A stretch of DNA of 64,000 nucleotides from Bog-473 sp963783965. GTDB lineage: Bacteria; Actinomycetota; Acidimicrobiia; Acidimicrobiales; RAAP-2. Of this stretch, positions 16,149 to 24,550 are shown one piece after another (within the stretch, counting starts at the first letter, position 1; every line of letters begins with the position of its first letter). The stretch is from positions 503,801 to 567,800 of the forward strand of contig CAWAPQ010000002.1 in assembly GCA_963783965.1 (NCBI GenBank), in the 5' to 3' direction. A program made the position numbers and the translations under genes. Below the pieces are notes generated by a model. The model had not been told where the DNA came from, made no database searches, and was given only the letters and a program-made list of their open reading frames with translations.

Positions 16149-16891
16149 TTGAAGGTGATCCCAGCGTGGAGCACGTGCACTGACCACCACGAGTAGAGGC
16201 GGCTGAACAACCAGTTGATGGGCCCGTTGCCGTGGAAGAGCACGAAATTGACGAGGACGATTCCCATGAGGACCGGCATGGTGAACCGGCGGTATTTCAG
16301 ATAGGTCGGCCAGTACCGTCTCGGCAGGAGTCGCTCGAAGAGTACCGATCCATCGAGTGGGGGCACCGGGATCATGTTGAAGACGAACAGCCCGACGTTG
16401 ACCAGGCTCGCCCAAAAGATGACCTGATCGGCGATGTCGAAGGTCCCGTTGGCCACCAGTCCCGGCCGCACGATCTGGACGAACACGACGGCGAAGATCC
16501 CGGCCAGTGCCGCGTTGACGGCGGGTCCGGCCAGGGAAACGACGACGGCCTGATTGCGCGGGCTCTTCAGTTGGCCCATGTTGACGGGGACGGGTTTGGC
16601 CCACCCGATGACACCGAAGCCGCCGAGCGACAAGAGCGCAGGAACAATCAGCGTGCCCAGGGGGTCAACGTGCACGATGGGGTTCAGCGTCAGCCGGCCG
16701 GCGCGCTCGGCGGTCAGGTCGCCGAAGAGTTTCGCGACCCAGCCGTGCGACACCTCGTGGAGAATGATCGACGGCACCACCACGCAGAAGATGATGATCT
16801 CCTGCGTGGTGATGTTGTGGTGGGCCACCAGGGCAACCACGACGATCGCGATGGCGACGATCCACAGGGTGCGCTTCGTCCGCTGATCCAT
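16145..16891 (-). CDS. Site-2 protease family (M50) membrane metallopeptidase
   Basis: 248 residues from ATG 16891 (an upstream GTG at 16930 is less likely). It is a multi-pass membrane protein with about six hydrophobic segments. HEVSHGWVAKLFGD carries the HExxH zinc motif (about 45-49), and NMIPVPPLDGSVLF matches the second NPxPPLDG-type motif with the third zinc ligand Asp. It belongs to the FtsH-independent S2P subgroup without a PDZ domain. Its substrates are unknown; relatives cleave membrane-bound regulators. The gene follows the DksA-like gene on the same strand with a 39-bp gap. Confidence 0.88.
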   Translation of the reverse strand: MDQRTKRTLWIVAIAIVVVALVAHHNITTQEIIIFCVVVPSIILHEVSHGWVAKLFGDLTAERAGRLTLNPIVHVDPLGTLIVPALLSLGGFGVIGWAKPVPVNMGQLKSPRNQAVVVSLAGPAVNAALAGIFAVVFVQIVRPGLVANGTFDIADQVIFWASLVNVGLFVFNMIPVPPLDGSVLFERLLPRRYWPTYLKYRRFTMPVLMGIVLVNFVLFHGNGPINWLFSRLYSWWSVHVLHAGITFN

Positions 16892-16930
16892 TGGTCGGCG
16901 CCCCCCTGGGGAGGCTCCGGATGGGCCCAC

Positions 16931-17290
16931 TCAGTGCTTGGCGGCGTCGGCGATGCAGAGGCGCGCGGCCGGCTTGGCTTCGAGCCTGGCGTCGCCGATC
17001 GGCTTCCCGCAGACCTCGCACAGGCCGTAGGTGCCGGCCTCGAGGCGCGCGATGGCGGCCTCCACTTCGTCGAGGGCCTCCTGGAGCTCGGTGGCCAAAC
17101 GTTCGGCCTCGCCCCGCTCGGCCGTCACCTGGCTGGAGTCGGCGAAGTTGGAGTCGTAGCTGAGGCCACTCCCCTGGTCGGCGAACCCCAGTTCGGTCAG
17201 CTGGGCCTGCAATCCGGCCTGCTCAGTCCGCAGCAGGGCGGCAAAATCGACGTCGGCGGTGGTCTCCGCCGTTGGGGCCTCGTTCGGCAT
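16931..17290 (-). CDS. DksA/TraR-type zinc-finger protein
   Basis: 119 residues. A coiled-coil-like helix (about 55-85, GEAERLATELQEALDEVEAAIARLEAGTYG) is followed by CEVCGKPIGDARLEAKPAARLC. That supplies three of the four zinc ligands of the DksA/TraR finger; the fourth is not an obvious Cys (IADAAKH). DksA-type proteins modulate RNA polymerase, but actinobacterial short versions are little studied. The ATG has TAGCAT six bases upstream, inside the 3' end of xerD. It lies four bases after xerD on the same strand. Confidence 0.8.
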   Translation of the reverse strand: MPNEAPTAETTADVDFAALLRTEQAGLQAQLTELGFADQGSGLSYDSNFADSSQVTAERGEAERLATELQEALDEVEAAIARLEAGTYGLCEVCGKPIGDARLEAKPAARLCIADAAKH

Positions 17291-17294
17291 GGGC

Positions 17295-18245
17295 TCATGC
17301 TACGCGGTCCCTCCCCCTCTTTGTTCCCGCCCGCGGGTGGGCGCCCTCGTACGCTCGCCGGAGGTGCTCGGCCGAGACCTTGGTGTAGCGCTGGGTCGTG
17401 GCGATGGAGGCGTGCCCGAGCAGCTCCTGGACGACCCGCACGTCGGCCCCCCGACCCAACATGTGGGTGGCGCAGGAGTGGCGCAGCACGTGCGGGCTGA
17501 CCTTCTCCTCCAGGCCGACGCGGCCCGCGTACTTCTTGACCACGCCGAAGGCCCCGACGCGGGACAGGCGTCCACCACGGGCGTTGAGAAAGACCGCTTC
17601 GGCGTCGCTCCGGGTGCGCCACTTCTTCGGCTCGAGCAACGGCCGTCCCTGGCCCGAGAGCCACTCGGCCAGGGCGGCACGGGCGAGCCCCCCGATCGGC
17701 ACGACGCGCTCCTTGTCGCCCTTCCCGAGCACGCGGAGCAACGGCAGGTCGGTGCCCTCCACCGCCGCGATCACGTCCCCGAGGTTGAGCCCGACCACCT
17801 CGCTCACGCGGGCGCCGGTGCCGTAGAGGACCTCCAGCAGGGCCCGGTCGCGCAGCACCATCGGGCCGGTGCCGACCACGGCGCCGAGGAGCAGCTCGGT
17901 CTCCTCCTCGCTCAACGCCTTGGGCAGCAGGTCCGTCACCGAGACGGACGGCAGGTCGAGGGTTGGATCGTCGCCCCGTATGCCCTCCTCGACCAGGAAG
18001 CGATGGAAGCCCCGGATGCTCGAGAGGGCCCGCGCCACCGAGGCCGCGTTGTGCGTTCGTCGCAGGACCTCCAGATGTGCCGCCACCTCCGCCGAGGTCG
18101 CCTGTTCGATGCCACGGTCCGTGAGCCCGTCCTGATAGGTCCCGAGATCGCGCCGGTACGCCGCCAGCGTGCGGGGGGAGCGGCCCCGCTCCACGTCGAG
18201 CCAGGAGAGGTACTCCTCCGCGTCCCGGGGCAGCATCACCGTCAC
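17295..18245 (-). CDS. xerD: Site-specific tyrosine recombinase XerD
   Basis: 316 residues from GTG 18245, overlapping the Nudix stop (GTGA). An N-terminal SAM-like DNA-binding domain (about 5-90) is followed by the catalytic domain. Catalytic residues visible are Arg in TGARVSEVV, Lys in LGKGDKERVVP, His-x-x-Arg in HVLRHSCATHML, His in LGHASIATTQ and the nucleophile Tyr in QRYTKV. XerC/D resolve chromosome dimers at dif. Its place after pyrG-Nudix is the conserved actinobacterial context of xerD, which supports housekeeping use rather than an integrase. Confidence 0.92.
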   Translation of the reverse strand: MTVMLPRDAEEYLSWLDVERGRSPRTLAAYRRDLGTYQDGLTDRGIEQATSAEVAAHLEVLRRTHNAASVARALSSIRGFHRFLVEEGIRGDDPTLDLPSVSVTDLLPKALSEEETELLLGAVVGTGPMVLRDRALLEVLYGTGARVSEVVGLNLGDVIAAVEGTDLPLLRVLGKGDKERVVPIGGLARAALAEWLSGQGRPLLEPKKWRTRSDAEAVFLNARGGRLSRVGAFGVVKKYAGRVGLEEKVSPHVLRHSCATHMLGRGADVRVVQELLGHASIATTQRYTKVSAEHLRRAYEGAHPRAGTKRGRDRVA

Positions 18246-18799
18246 GGCAACCGCCCCCCGTCGCGCAGCCGCTGGCGGGCCATGAACAGGCCCAGGACCG
18301 TGGTCTCGTCCTTCAGCGATCCGTCGGCCACGAGCGCGTCGACATCGTCGAGGTGGATCGTCTCGACCGTCATGAATCCCTCCTCCACGCCATCGGGCCG
18401 GGAGGGGATGGGGGTCAGGCCGGTCGCCAGGTAGATCAAGGTGTGCTGGTCGCTGATGCCCGGGGTGTTCCAGGTGCCGACGAGCAGCTCCCACGTCGCC
18501 GCCTCCAGCCCGGCCTCCTCGGCCAGCTCGCGTCGGGCCGTTGCCTCGGGGCTCTCGCCCTCCTTGTCGCGTGTCCCGGCCGGGATCTCGAGGACCAGGG
18601 CATCGACGGCGGCGCGGTACTGGCGCACCAGGGTCACGGTGCCGTCGTCGTGCACCGGGACGATGGTGACCGCACCGGGGTGGCGGATGACGAAGCGGTC
18701 GAAGGGCCTGTCGTCGGGGTCGAGCAGGTCGAAGCGGTCCACCCGGAACAGCCAGGCCCGGAGGAGCTCTTCCTCCGAGACGCGGCGGAACCCTGGCAC
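18242..18799 (-). CDS. Nudix hydrolase, ADP-ribose pyrophosphatase type
   Basis: 185 residues if GTG 18799 is used, five bases after the pyrG stop; longer starts would run into pyrG. The Nudix box GTRDKEGESPEATARRELAEEAGL (about 73-96, key residues G, E, R-E, E-E, G) is intact, preceded by VRQYRAAV as in ADP-ribose hydrolases. It cleaves ADP-ribose to AMP and ribose 5-phosphate (family inference). The pyrG-Nudix-xerD order is conserved in actinobacteria. Confidence 0.88.
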   Translation of the reverse strand: MPGFRRVSEEELLRAWLFRVDRFDLLDPDDRPFDRFVIRHPGAVTIVPVHDDGTVTLVRQYRAAVDALVLEIPAGTRDKEGESPEATARRELAEEAGLEAATWELLVGTWNTPGISDQHTLIYLATGLTPIPSRPDGVEEGFMTVETIHLDDVDALVADGSLKDETTVLGLFMARQRLRDGGRLP

Positions 18800-18803
18800 G
18801 AGG

Positions 18804-20444
18804 TCAGGTGACGGCGTCGAGGTCGAGCAGATGCGGCTCGCGCCCGTCCGCCCGTTCCAGTGCCGCGGCAACCAGCCCGCGAAAGAGGGGGTGGGCCCGA
18901 TCGGGCCGGCTCTTGAACTCCGGGTGCGCCTGGGTGGCCACCCAGTAGGGATGGTCCTCCAACTCGACGAACTCGACGAGCCGGCCGTCCGGCGAGATCC
19001 CCGAACACACCAGACCGGCGGCCTCGAGCCTCGTCTTGTAGCGGTTGTTGAACTCGAAACGGTGCCGGTGCCGCTCGGTGACGCCGAGCGTCCCGTAGGC
19101 CCGGGCCACCTTGGAATCGGCCAGGAGTGCCGCCTGGTACGACCCGAGGCGCATGGTGCCGCCCTTGTCGGTCACCTCGGCCTGGTCGGGCATGAGATCG
19201 ATCACCATGTCCGGGGAGAGGCTGTCGAACTCACGAGAGTTGGCCCGTTCCAGACCGAGCCGGTCGCGGGCGACGGAAATCACCATGACGTGGAGGCCCA
19301 GGCAGAGGCCCAGGCAGGGGATGCCGTGATCACGCGTGTAGCCCGCGGCGGCGATCATGCCCTCGATGCCGCGCTCGCCGAAGCCACCGGGGATGACGAC
19401 GGCATCGAGCCCGCGCAGGCGGTCGGTCCCGAGAAGGTCGGGCACCAGCTCGGCGTCGATCCAGTCGAGCTCGACCCGCGCTCCGTGGTGGAAGCCGGCG
19501 TGGCGGAGCGCCTCGACGACCGACATGTAGGCGTCGGGCATGTTCACGTACTTGCCGACGATCCCGACCTTGACCCGCCGCGAGAGGGTCTCCACCCGGT
19601 TGACCAGCGCCTCCCACTCGGAGATGTCGATCGGATGGGAGGATTCGTCAATGCCGAGGGTGCGGCACACGTAGGAATCGAGCCCCTGCTCGTGCAGGAC
19701 GAGCGGGATCTCGTAGATGCTGGCGGCGTCGACAGCCGAGACCACGGCGTCGATGGCGACGTCGCACTGCAGCGAGATCTTGCGCTTCAGGCCGTCGGAT
19801 ATGGGCTTGTCGCTACGGCAGACGATGACGTCGGGCTGGATACCGCGGCTGCGCAGCTCCGTGACCGAGTGCTGGGTGGGCTTGGTCTTCTGCTCGCCCG
19901 AGACGAGGTACGGCACCAGGGTGAGGTGCATGTAGCAGACGTTGTCACGACCGATGTCGCGCCGAAATTGGCGGATTGCCTCAATGAACGGGACGATCTC
20001 GATGTCGCCGACGGTGCCGCCGATCTCCACGATGACGATGTCGACGTCCTCATCGGCGAGCCGCTTGATGCGGTCCTTGATCTCATCGGTCACGTGTGGG
20101 ATGACCTGCACGGTGCGACCGAGGAAATCGCCGCGTCGCTCCTTCTCAATGACCGAGCGATACACGCCACCGGTCGTGGTGTTGGAGCGCTTGGAGAGGT
20201 TCTCGTCGATGAAGCGCTCGTAGTGCCCGAGGTCCAGGTCGGTCTCGCCGCCGTCCTCGGTGACGAAGACCTCTCCGTGCTCGCCCGGGTTCATCGTCCC
20301 GGGGTCGACGTTGATGTACGGGTCGAGTTTGCACATCGTCACCCGTAGGCCCCGGCACTTGAGCAACCGGCCGAGCGAGGAGGCGGTCAGACCCTTCCCG
20401 AGCGAGCTCGAGACACCGCCGGTGACGAAGATGAACTTGCTCAC
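18804..20444 (-). CDS. pyrG: CTP synthase
   Basis: 546 residues, GTG start (SKFIFVTGGVSSSLGKG). It aminates UTP to CTP using glutamine and ATP. The synthetase domain (1 to about 270) has the N-terminal GGVSSSLGKG loop and YINVDPGTMNPGEHGEVFVT. The class I glutamine amidotransferase domain has the nucleophile Cys in PCLGLCLGLH (about 385) and the His/Glu pair in AQAHPEFKS. Length is typical. First gene of the pyrG-Nudix-xerD series. Confidence 0.97.
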   Translation of the reverse strand: MSKFIFVTGGVSSSLGKGLTASSLGRLLKCRGLRVTMCKLDPYINVDPGTMNPGEHGEVFVTEDGGETDLDLGHYERFIDENLSKRSNTTTGGVYRSVIEKERRGDFLGRTVQVIPHVTDEIKDRIKRLADEDVDIVIVEIGGTVGDIEIVPFIEAIRQFRRDIGRDNVCYMHLTLVPYLVSGEQKTKPTQHSVTELRSRGIQPDVIVCRSDKPISDGLKRKISLQCDVAIDAVVSAVDAASIYEIPLVLHEQGLDSYVCRTLGIDESSHPIDISEWEALVNRVETLSRRVKVGIVGKYVNMPDAYMSVVEALRHAGFHHGARVELDWIDAELVPDLLGTDRLRGLDAVVIPGGFGERGIEGMIAAAGYTRDHGIPCLGLCLGLHVMVISVARDRLGLERANSREFDSLSPDMVIDLMPDQAEVTDKGGTMRLGSYQAALLADSKVARAYGTLGVTERHRHRFEFNNRYKTRLEAAGLVCSGISPDGRLVEFVELEDHPYWVATQAHPEFKSRPDRAHPLFRGLVAAALERADGREPHLLDLDAVT

Positions 20445-20470
20445 GCCGCCTTCGGCACGTCGAGCGTCAA

Positions 20471-20493
20471 GCCGGGTGATCGGTGCACCCGGC
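20471..20493 (-). terminator. Candidate hairpin terminator after recN
   Basis: A perfect 8-bp stem (GCCGGGTG / CACCCGGC) with a 7-base loop lies between the recN stop and the pyrG start. There is no U-run, which is common in high-GC genomes. Confidence 0.4.
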
Positions 20494-20527
20494 CACGATA
20501 ATCGACGGCAGCCGAACGCGCGGTGGA

Positions 20528-22126
20528 CTACCGCCCCTGTGTGGCCCCGAGCAGCTCACGGGCGTGGGCCCGGGCCGCGTCGCTGTCCGGGTGCCCCGAC
20601 AGCATCCGGGACAATTCGGTGACCCGGTCCTCACCGTGCACCGTGGTTGCCGTCGTCACCGTGCGGCCGCGGGACGCGCGCTTGACCACGCTGATCTGCG
20701 CGTCGGCCTGCGAGCCCACCTGGGCCAGGTGGGTGACGACCAGGACCTGACGGTCGCGCCCGACCTCGTGCAGGGCGTCGCCCAGGGCCAAGGCGGCCGC
20801 GCCGCCCACACCGGCGTCGACCTCGTCGAAGACCATCGTCTGGGGGCCACCCAGCCCTACCAGGCGGATGGCCAGCATGGCCCGGGCCAACTCACCTCCC
20901 GATGCGGCGCGCGCCAGCGGCTGCACCGCTTCACCCACGTTGGCTCCGAGCGCGAGCTCGACAGGCTCCCCCGCGCCCTCGGGGGCGACGCGCACTTCGA
21001 GCCGCGCCCCGGCCATGGCGAGGGCGCCCAGCCGCTCGCCCACCCGGTCGCCGAACGAACCGGCGGCCCGGGCCCGCACGGCGCGCACGGCCGCCTCGGC
21101 GTCGGCCAGCTCGGCGAGGCGGACGTCACGCTCGGCCTGCAGGCGGACGGCCTCGCCCTCCGCGTTCTCCAGCGCGGCCAGGCGCACGGCGCCCTCGCGG
21201 CCGTAGGCCATGACCGCGGCCAGATCCTCGCCGTACTTGCGCCGCAACTCGCCGAGCAGGCGCCGGCGCTCCTGCACGTCGACGAGCCGCTGCGGATCGT
21301 CCTCCCAGCCCTCGACCTCGTCGCGCAGGGTGCGGGCCAGGTCGGAGACCTCGACGGCGGCCGCGGCCAGACGGGCGTGATAGCCCTCGAAGGCCTCCCG
21401 GCCGGCCAGCGCGCCACCGGCGCGACCGAGCAGTTCGACCGCCCCGCCCTCCCCCGCCGGGTCGACCAATTCCAATGCCTCGAGCGCGGCATCGCGGTAG
21501 GCCGCCGCGTCGGCCAGGCGGTCCTCTTCCAGCCGGAGCGCGGCCTCTTCGTCGGGATCCTCGAGGTGGGCTGCGGCAATCTCCTCCACCTGGTAGCGCA
21601 GGACGTCGGCCTCGCGGGCTCGCTGCTGGGCATCGCCACCCAGTCCCGCCAACGCCTCGTCGAGTGCGAGCAGCTGGCTCCGGATGGCCCGCACCAGGCT
21701 GAGATCCGTGCCGGCAAAGGCATCGAGGACGTTGCGTTGGGCGGTCGGCGTGACGAGGGCGCGGTGCTCGTGCTGCCCATGGATCTCGACCAGCTCCGCC
21801 GCGACCTCGCCCAGAGCGGCGAGCGGCGCCATGCGGCCGTCCACCCAGGCCCGGGACCGGCCCTCGGCGGGCACCGAACGGGTGAGGATCACCTCGCGGG
21901 CGGCGTCGCCCTCCCCCACCACGAAACGCGCCTCCACCAGGGCCTCGGCGGCACCGGTGCGCACCATGCCCGGATTGGCCCGCCCGCCCAGGACCAGCTG
22001 CAGGGCCTCGACCACCAGGGTCTTGCCGGCGCCCGTCTCGCCGGTGAGGGCGGTCATGCCGGGCTCGAAGGTCAGGGTCAGGTCCTCGATCACACCGAGG
22101 TCGCGCACGTGCAGATCGGTCAGCAC
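20528..22126 (-). CDS. recN: DNA repair protein RecN
   Basis: 532 residues from GTG 22126, eight bases after the nadK stop. SMC-like ATPase for double-strand break repair. The N-terminal LHVRDLGVIEDL and the Walker A GETGAGKTL (about 29-37) are seen, with two long coiled-coil arms between about 150 and 350. The C-terminal ABC part has the signature ASGGELARAMLA and MVFDEVDAGVGG (Walker B). It forms the conserved tlyA-nadK-recN cluster. The coordinates exclude an extra upstream frame stretch inside nadK. Confidence 0.95.
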   Translation of the reverse strand: MLTDLHVRDLGVIEDLTLTFEPGMTALTGETGAGKTLVVEALQLVLGGRANPGMVRTGAAEALVEARFVVGEGDAAREVILTRSVPAEGRSRAWVDGRMAPLAALGEVAAELVEIHGQHEHRALVTPTAQRNVLDAFAGTDLSLVRAIRSQLLALDEALAGLGGDAQQRAREADVLRYQVEEIAAAHLEDPDEEAALRLEEDRLADAAAYRDAALEALELVDPAGEGGAVELLGRAGGALAGREAFEGYHARLAAAAVEVSDLARTLRDEVEGWEDDPQRLVDVQERRRLLGELRRKYGEDLAAVMAYGREGAVRLAALENAEGEAVRLQAERDVRLAELADAEAAVRAVRARAAGSFGDRVGERLGALAMAGARLEVRVAPEGAGEPVELALGANVGEAVQPLARAASGGELARAMLAIRLVGLGGPQTMVFDEVDAGVGGAAALALGDALHEVGRDRQVLVVTHLAQVGSQADAQISVVKRASRGRTVTTATTVHGEDRVTELSRMLSGHPDSDAARAHARELLGATQGR

Positions 22127-22133
22127 GGCCGGC

Positions 22134-23003
22134 TCACGGCTCCCGGTGGGCGAGCAGCCTGAAGCGCAGGATGCCCCCGAACGTCTGGGGCTCGTTGCGG
22201 ACGACGCGCACGGGTCGCTCGGCCACGGTGCACGTGACCGTGGCTCCGGGCTGGAGCCGCCCGATCTCCTGCCCGTCAATGACGAGGACACCGGAGCGAT
22301 CCGGTGCGATCTCGACCGTGACCTCCTGGTCCTCGGTCAGGACCAGGCTGCGGTCGAGCGAGAAGTGCGGTGCCACCGGGGTCACAACCATGGCGCGCAG
22401 GGTGGGGGCCAGGATCGGACCGCCGGCCGAGAGGTTGTAGGCGGTCGAGCCCGTCGGGGTGGCGATGATGAGCCCGTCGGCCGAATAGGTCAGGGCCTCC
22501 TCCCCGTCCACCGACGTGGCCAGGCGGATGGTGTGGCCGAAGTCGATCTTCTCGATCACCACCTCGTTGAGCGCCAGCAGGGCCGTGATGCCATCACCGA
22601 GCGAACGGTCCGAGATCGCGACGTCGAGCGCGCATCGTGCCTCGATGACCGCCTTGCCCTCGAAGACCTTGATGAGGGCGCCGCGCACCTGGTCCGGCAA
22701 CAGGTCGGGCAGGTAGCCGAGGCGGCCGAAGTTCACCCCGAGCACCGGGACGTCCTCGGTGGCGGCCAGGCGCACCACGCGGAGGAAGGTGCCGTCGCCG
22801 CCCATGCTGACGGCCACGGTGGTCCCGCCGAAGTCGACGTCGGCGAGCTGGACGTCGGTACCCGCCTCGCTGACCTGGTCGGGCCCGCTGAACTGCAGGA
22901 TGCGGGCCACGTCGCCGCGCCCGGTCAGCCAGGCGGCGGTGTCGGTCGCCAGCGCGAGCGCGTCGGGGCGGTCGGGGTGGACCAGGAAGGTGACGGTCGC
23001 CAT
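22134..23003 (-). CDS. nadK: NAD kinase
   Basis: 289 residues. Phosphorylates NAD to NADP. The catalytic GGDGTFLR motif (about 70-77), GVNFGRLGYL, LNEVVIEK, TPTGSTAYNLSAGGPI and ADGLII are present. Length and motifs fit the actinobacterial PpnK. It sits 13 bp after tlyA and 7 bp before recN on the same strand. Confidence 0.96.
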   Translation of the reverse strand: MATVTFLVHPDRPDALALATDTAAWLTGRGDVARILQFSGPDQVSEAGTDVQLADVDFGGTTVAVSMGGDGTFLRVVRLAATEDVPVLGVNFGRLGYLPDLLPDQVRGALIKVFEGKAVIEARCALDVAISDRSLGDGITALLALNEVVIEKIDFGHTIRLATSVDGEEALTYSADGLIIATPTGSTAYNLSAGGPILAPTLRAMVVTPVAPHFSLDRSLVLTEDQEVTVEIAPDRSGVLVIDGQEIGRLQPGATVTCTVAERPVRVVRNEPQTFGGILRFRLLAHREP

Positions 23004-23016
23004 CGGCGAGGGTGGC

Positions 23017-23838
23017 TCAGCCGGCCGGAGCGGCCGGTGGAAGGTGTCCGTCCGCCTCCGACACGGCGGCGCGGAACAGGGCGGCGGCCTCCCCGGCCTC
23101 GTCTCCGGTCGCACCGATGCGGGCATGCACCAGGAATTCGACGTTGCCGGCCGAACCGGTCAGGGGGGAAACCATCGCTCCCATGATGCCGGTTTTCGCG
23201 TCATGCAGCGCGGACGCCACGCCCTCCAGGGCGCCCAGCCAGAGCGCGGGATCCCGGATCACGCCCTTGCCGCGGGAGACGGCGGCCCGGCCCGCCTCGA
23301 ACTGCGGCTTGACCAGGAGGACCAGGTCGGCGTCGGGTGCCGACAGCGGGCCGGTGAGGGCGGGGACGACGCTGCGCAGCGAAATGAAGCTCAGATCGGC
23401 CACGACCAGCGGGACGGGCTCGTAGGCGGGGTCGGCGGCCACCAGGTCCTCGACGGTGAGCGTGCGCACGTTGGTGCGCTCCAGGACCGTCACGTCGGGG
23501 TGGGCACGGAGCACGGGATGGAGCTGCCCGTGGCCCACGTCCACGGCGTAGACGTGGGCGGCCCCCCGCTGGAGCAGGCAGTCGGTGAAGCCGCCGGTCG
23601 AGGCTCCGGCATCGAGGGCGCGCCGGCCGGTGACGGGGATCGGGAAGCGTTCCAGTGCGGCCTCGAGCTTGCGCCCGCCGCGGCCGACGTAGGGGGACGG
23701 CGGGCCCAGGAGGACGACGGGCTCATCGGGGGCCACGAGGCGTGCGGCCTTCTCGGCGCGCGTGCCGGAGACAAGGACGGTGCCGGCCGCGACCGCGGCC
23801 TGTGCGTCCTGCCGGGAATCGACGAGGCCGCGTCGCAC
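23017..23838 (-). CDS. tlyA: TlyA family rRNA 2'-O-methyltransferase
   Basis: 273 residues from the GTG at 23838. TlyA proteins methylate 16S and 23S rRNA riboses. The FtsJ-like domain shows DAGASTGGFTDCLLQRGA (SAM loop, about 73-90) and the K-D-K-E-type residues (VADLSFISL, LVKPQFEAG). The S4 domain normally begins about ten residues earlier: in-frame sequence upstream reads ARRRLDAELV. The only upstream start-like codon is CTG at 23877, which would overlap the preceding stop as CTGA. The true start is therefore uncertain. Confidence 0.93.
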   Translation of the reverse strand: MRRGLVDSRQDAQAAVAAGTVLVSGTRAEKAARLVAPDEPVVLLGPPSPYVGRGGRKLEAALERFPIPVTGRRALDAGASTGGFTDCLLQRGAAHVYAVDVGHGQLHPVLRAHPDVTVLERTNVRTLTVEDLVAADPAYEPVPLVVADLSFISLRSVVPALTGPLSAPDADLVLLVKPQFEAGRAAVSRGKGVIRDPALWLGALEGVASALHDAKTGIMGAMVSPLTGSAGNVEFLVHARIGATGDEAGEAAALFRAAVSEADGHLPPAAPAG

Positions 23839-23873
23839 GAGCTCGGCATCGAGCCGGCGGCGGGCCCCGCTGG

Positions 23874-24509
23874 TCAGCTGGCGGCCTTCTTGGACGCCGA
23901 GTCGTTGGCCTCGGAGACCTTCTTCTTGTGGGACTTCTTGGACTCGGTCTTGGCGGCCTCGCTCGGCGTCTTGATGCCGGGGAGGCGGGAGGGGGCCACC
24001 TTGGTGGCGGCGTCGCGGGCGCGGGACGCCGTCTTGCCGGCCTGCGCGGTGACGTCCTTGGCGGCCTTACCGGCCTGGGCGGTGACGCCCTTTGCAGTCT
24101 GGCCGGCCTTGTTGGTCGCATCCTTGGCCGTCTTCCCGGCCTTGGTCGTCGCGTCCTTGGCGGCCTTCCCGGCCTTCCCGGCGTGGGAGCTGACGTCCTT
24201 GGTGGCGTTGCGACCGGCCTTGGCCGACCTCTTCAGGATCTCGGCCACCTGGTTGGCCAATGCCTCCAGGGACGAGGGATCGATCTTCTCGAGCTGGCTC
24301 GCCACCTCGTGGCGCACCAGTTCGAGGACCTGCTCGCTGGACTTCCGGCTCCGCTCGACCAAGTTGTCGACCCACTCCTGTGCCTGGCTGCGCTGAATGT
24401 CGCCGGCGTTCACCAACTCTCGCACGATCTCCTCGGCCCGGCCACGGCTGACCTGTCCGAGGACGGAGCCCGCATCGAGGTACTTGCGTATGCGCTCATT
24501 GCTTGCCAT
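23874..24509 (-). CDS. Phasin-like protein with KAG/KAAKD histone-like repeats
   Basis: 211 residues. The N-terminal 90 residues are helical (DAGSVLGQVSRGRAEEIVRELVNAG...LVERSRKSSEQVLELVRHEV), similar to polyhydroxyalkanoate granule-associated or PhaF-type proteins. The second half is about a dozen Lys/Ala/Gly repeats (KAGKAAKDATTKAGKTAKDAT...) like histone H1 or PhaF tails, likely binding DNA or anionic surfaces. The ATG has TACTCT six bases upstream and TTGCAG 17 bases before that, a good promoter. It heads the tlyA-nadK-recN series. The function is inferred only. Confidence 0.75.
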   Translation of the reverse strand: MASNERIRKYLDAGSVLGQVSRGRAEEIVRELVNAGDIQRSQAQEWVDNLVERSRKSSEQVLELVRHEVASQLEKIDPSSLEALANQVAEILKRSAKAGRNATKDVSSHAGKAGKAAKDATTKAGKTAKDATNKAGQTAKGVTAQAGKAAKDVTAQAGKTASRARDAATKVAPSRLPGIKTPSEAAKTESKKSHKKKVSEANDSASKKAAS

Positions 24510-24515
24510 TGCACA

Positions 24516-24544
24516 AGAGTATCCAAAGTGCTAGCTGGCTGCAA
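24516..24544 (-). promoter_or_regulatory. Promoter of the phasin-like gene and tlyA-nadK-recN series
   Basis: On the minus strand TTGCAG (-35, 24539-24544) and TACTCT (-10, 24516-24521) are separated by 17 bases, with the ATG six bases after the -10, so the message is predicted leaderless. Confidence 0.55.
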
Positions 24545-24550
24545 GCACTT

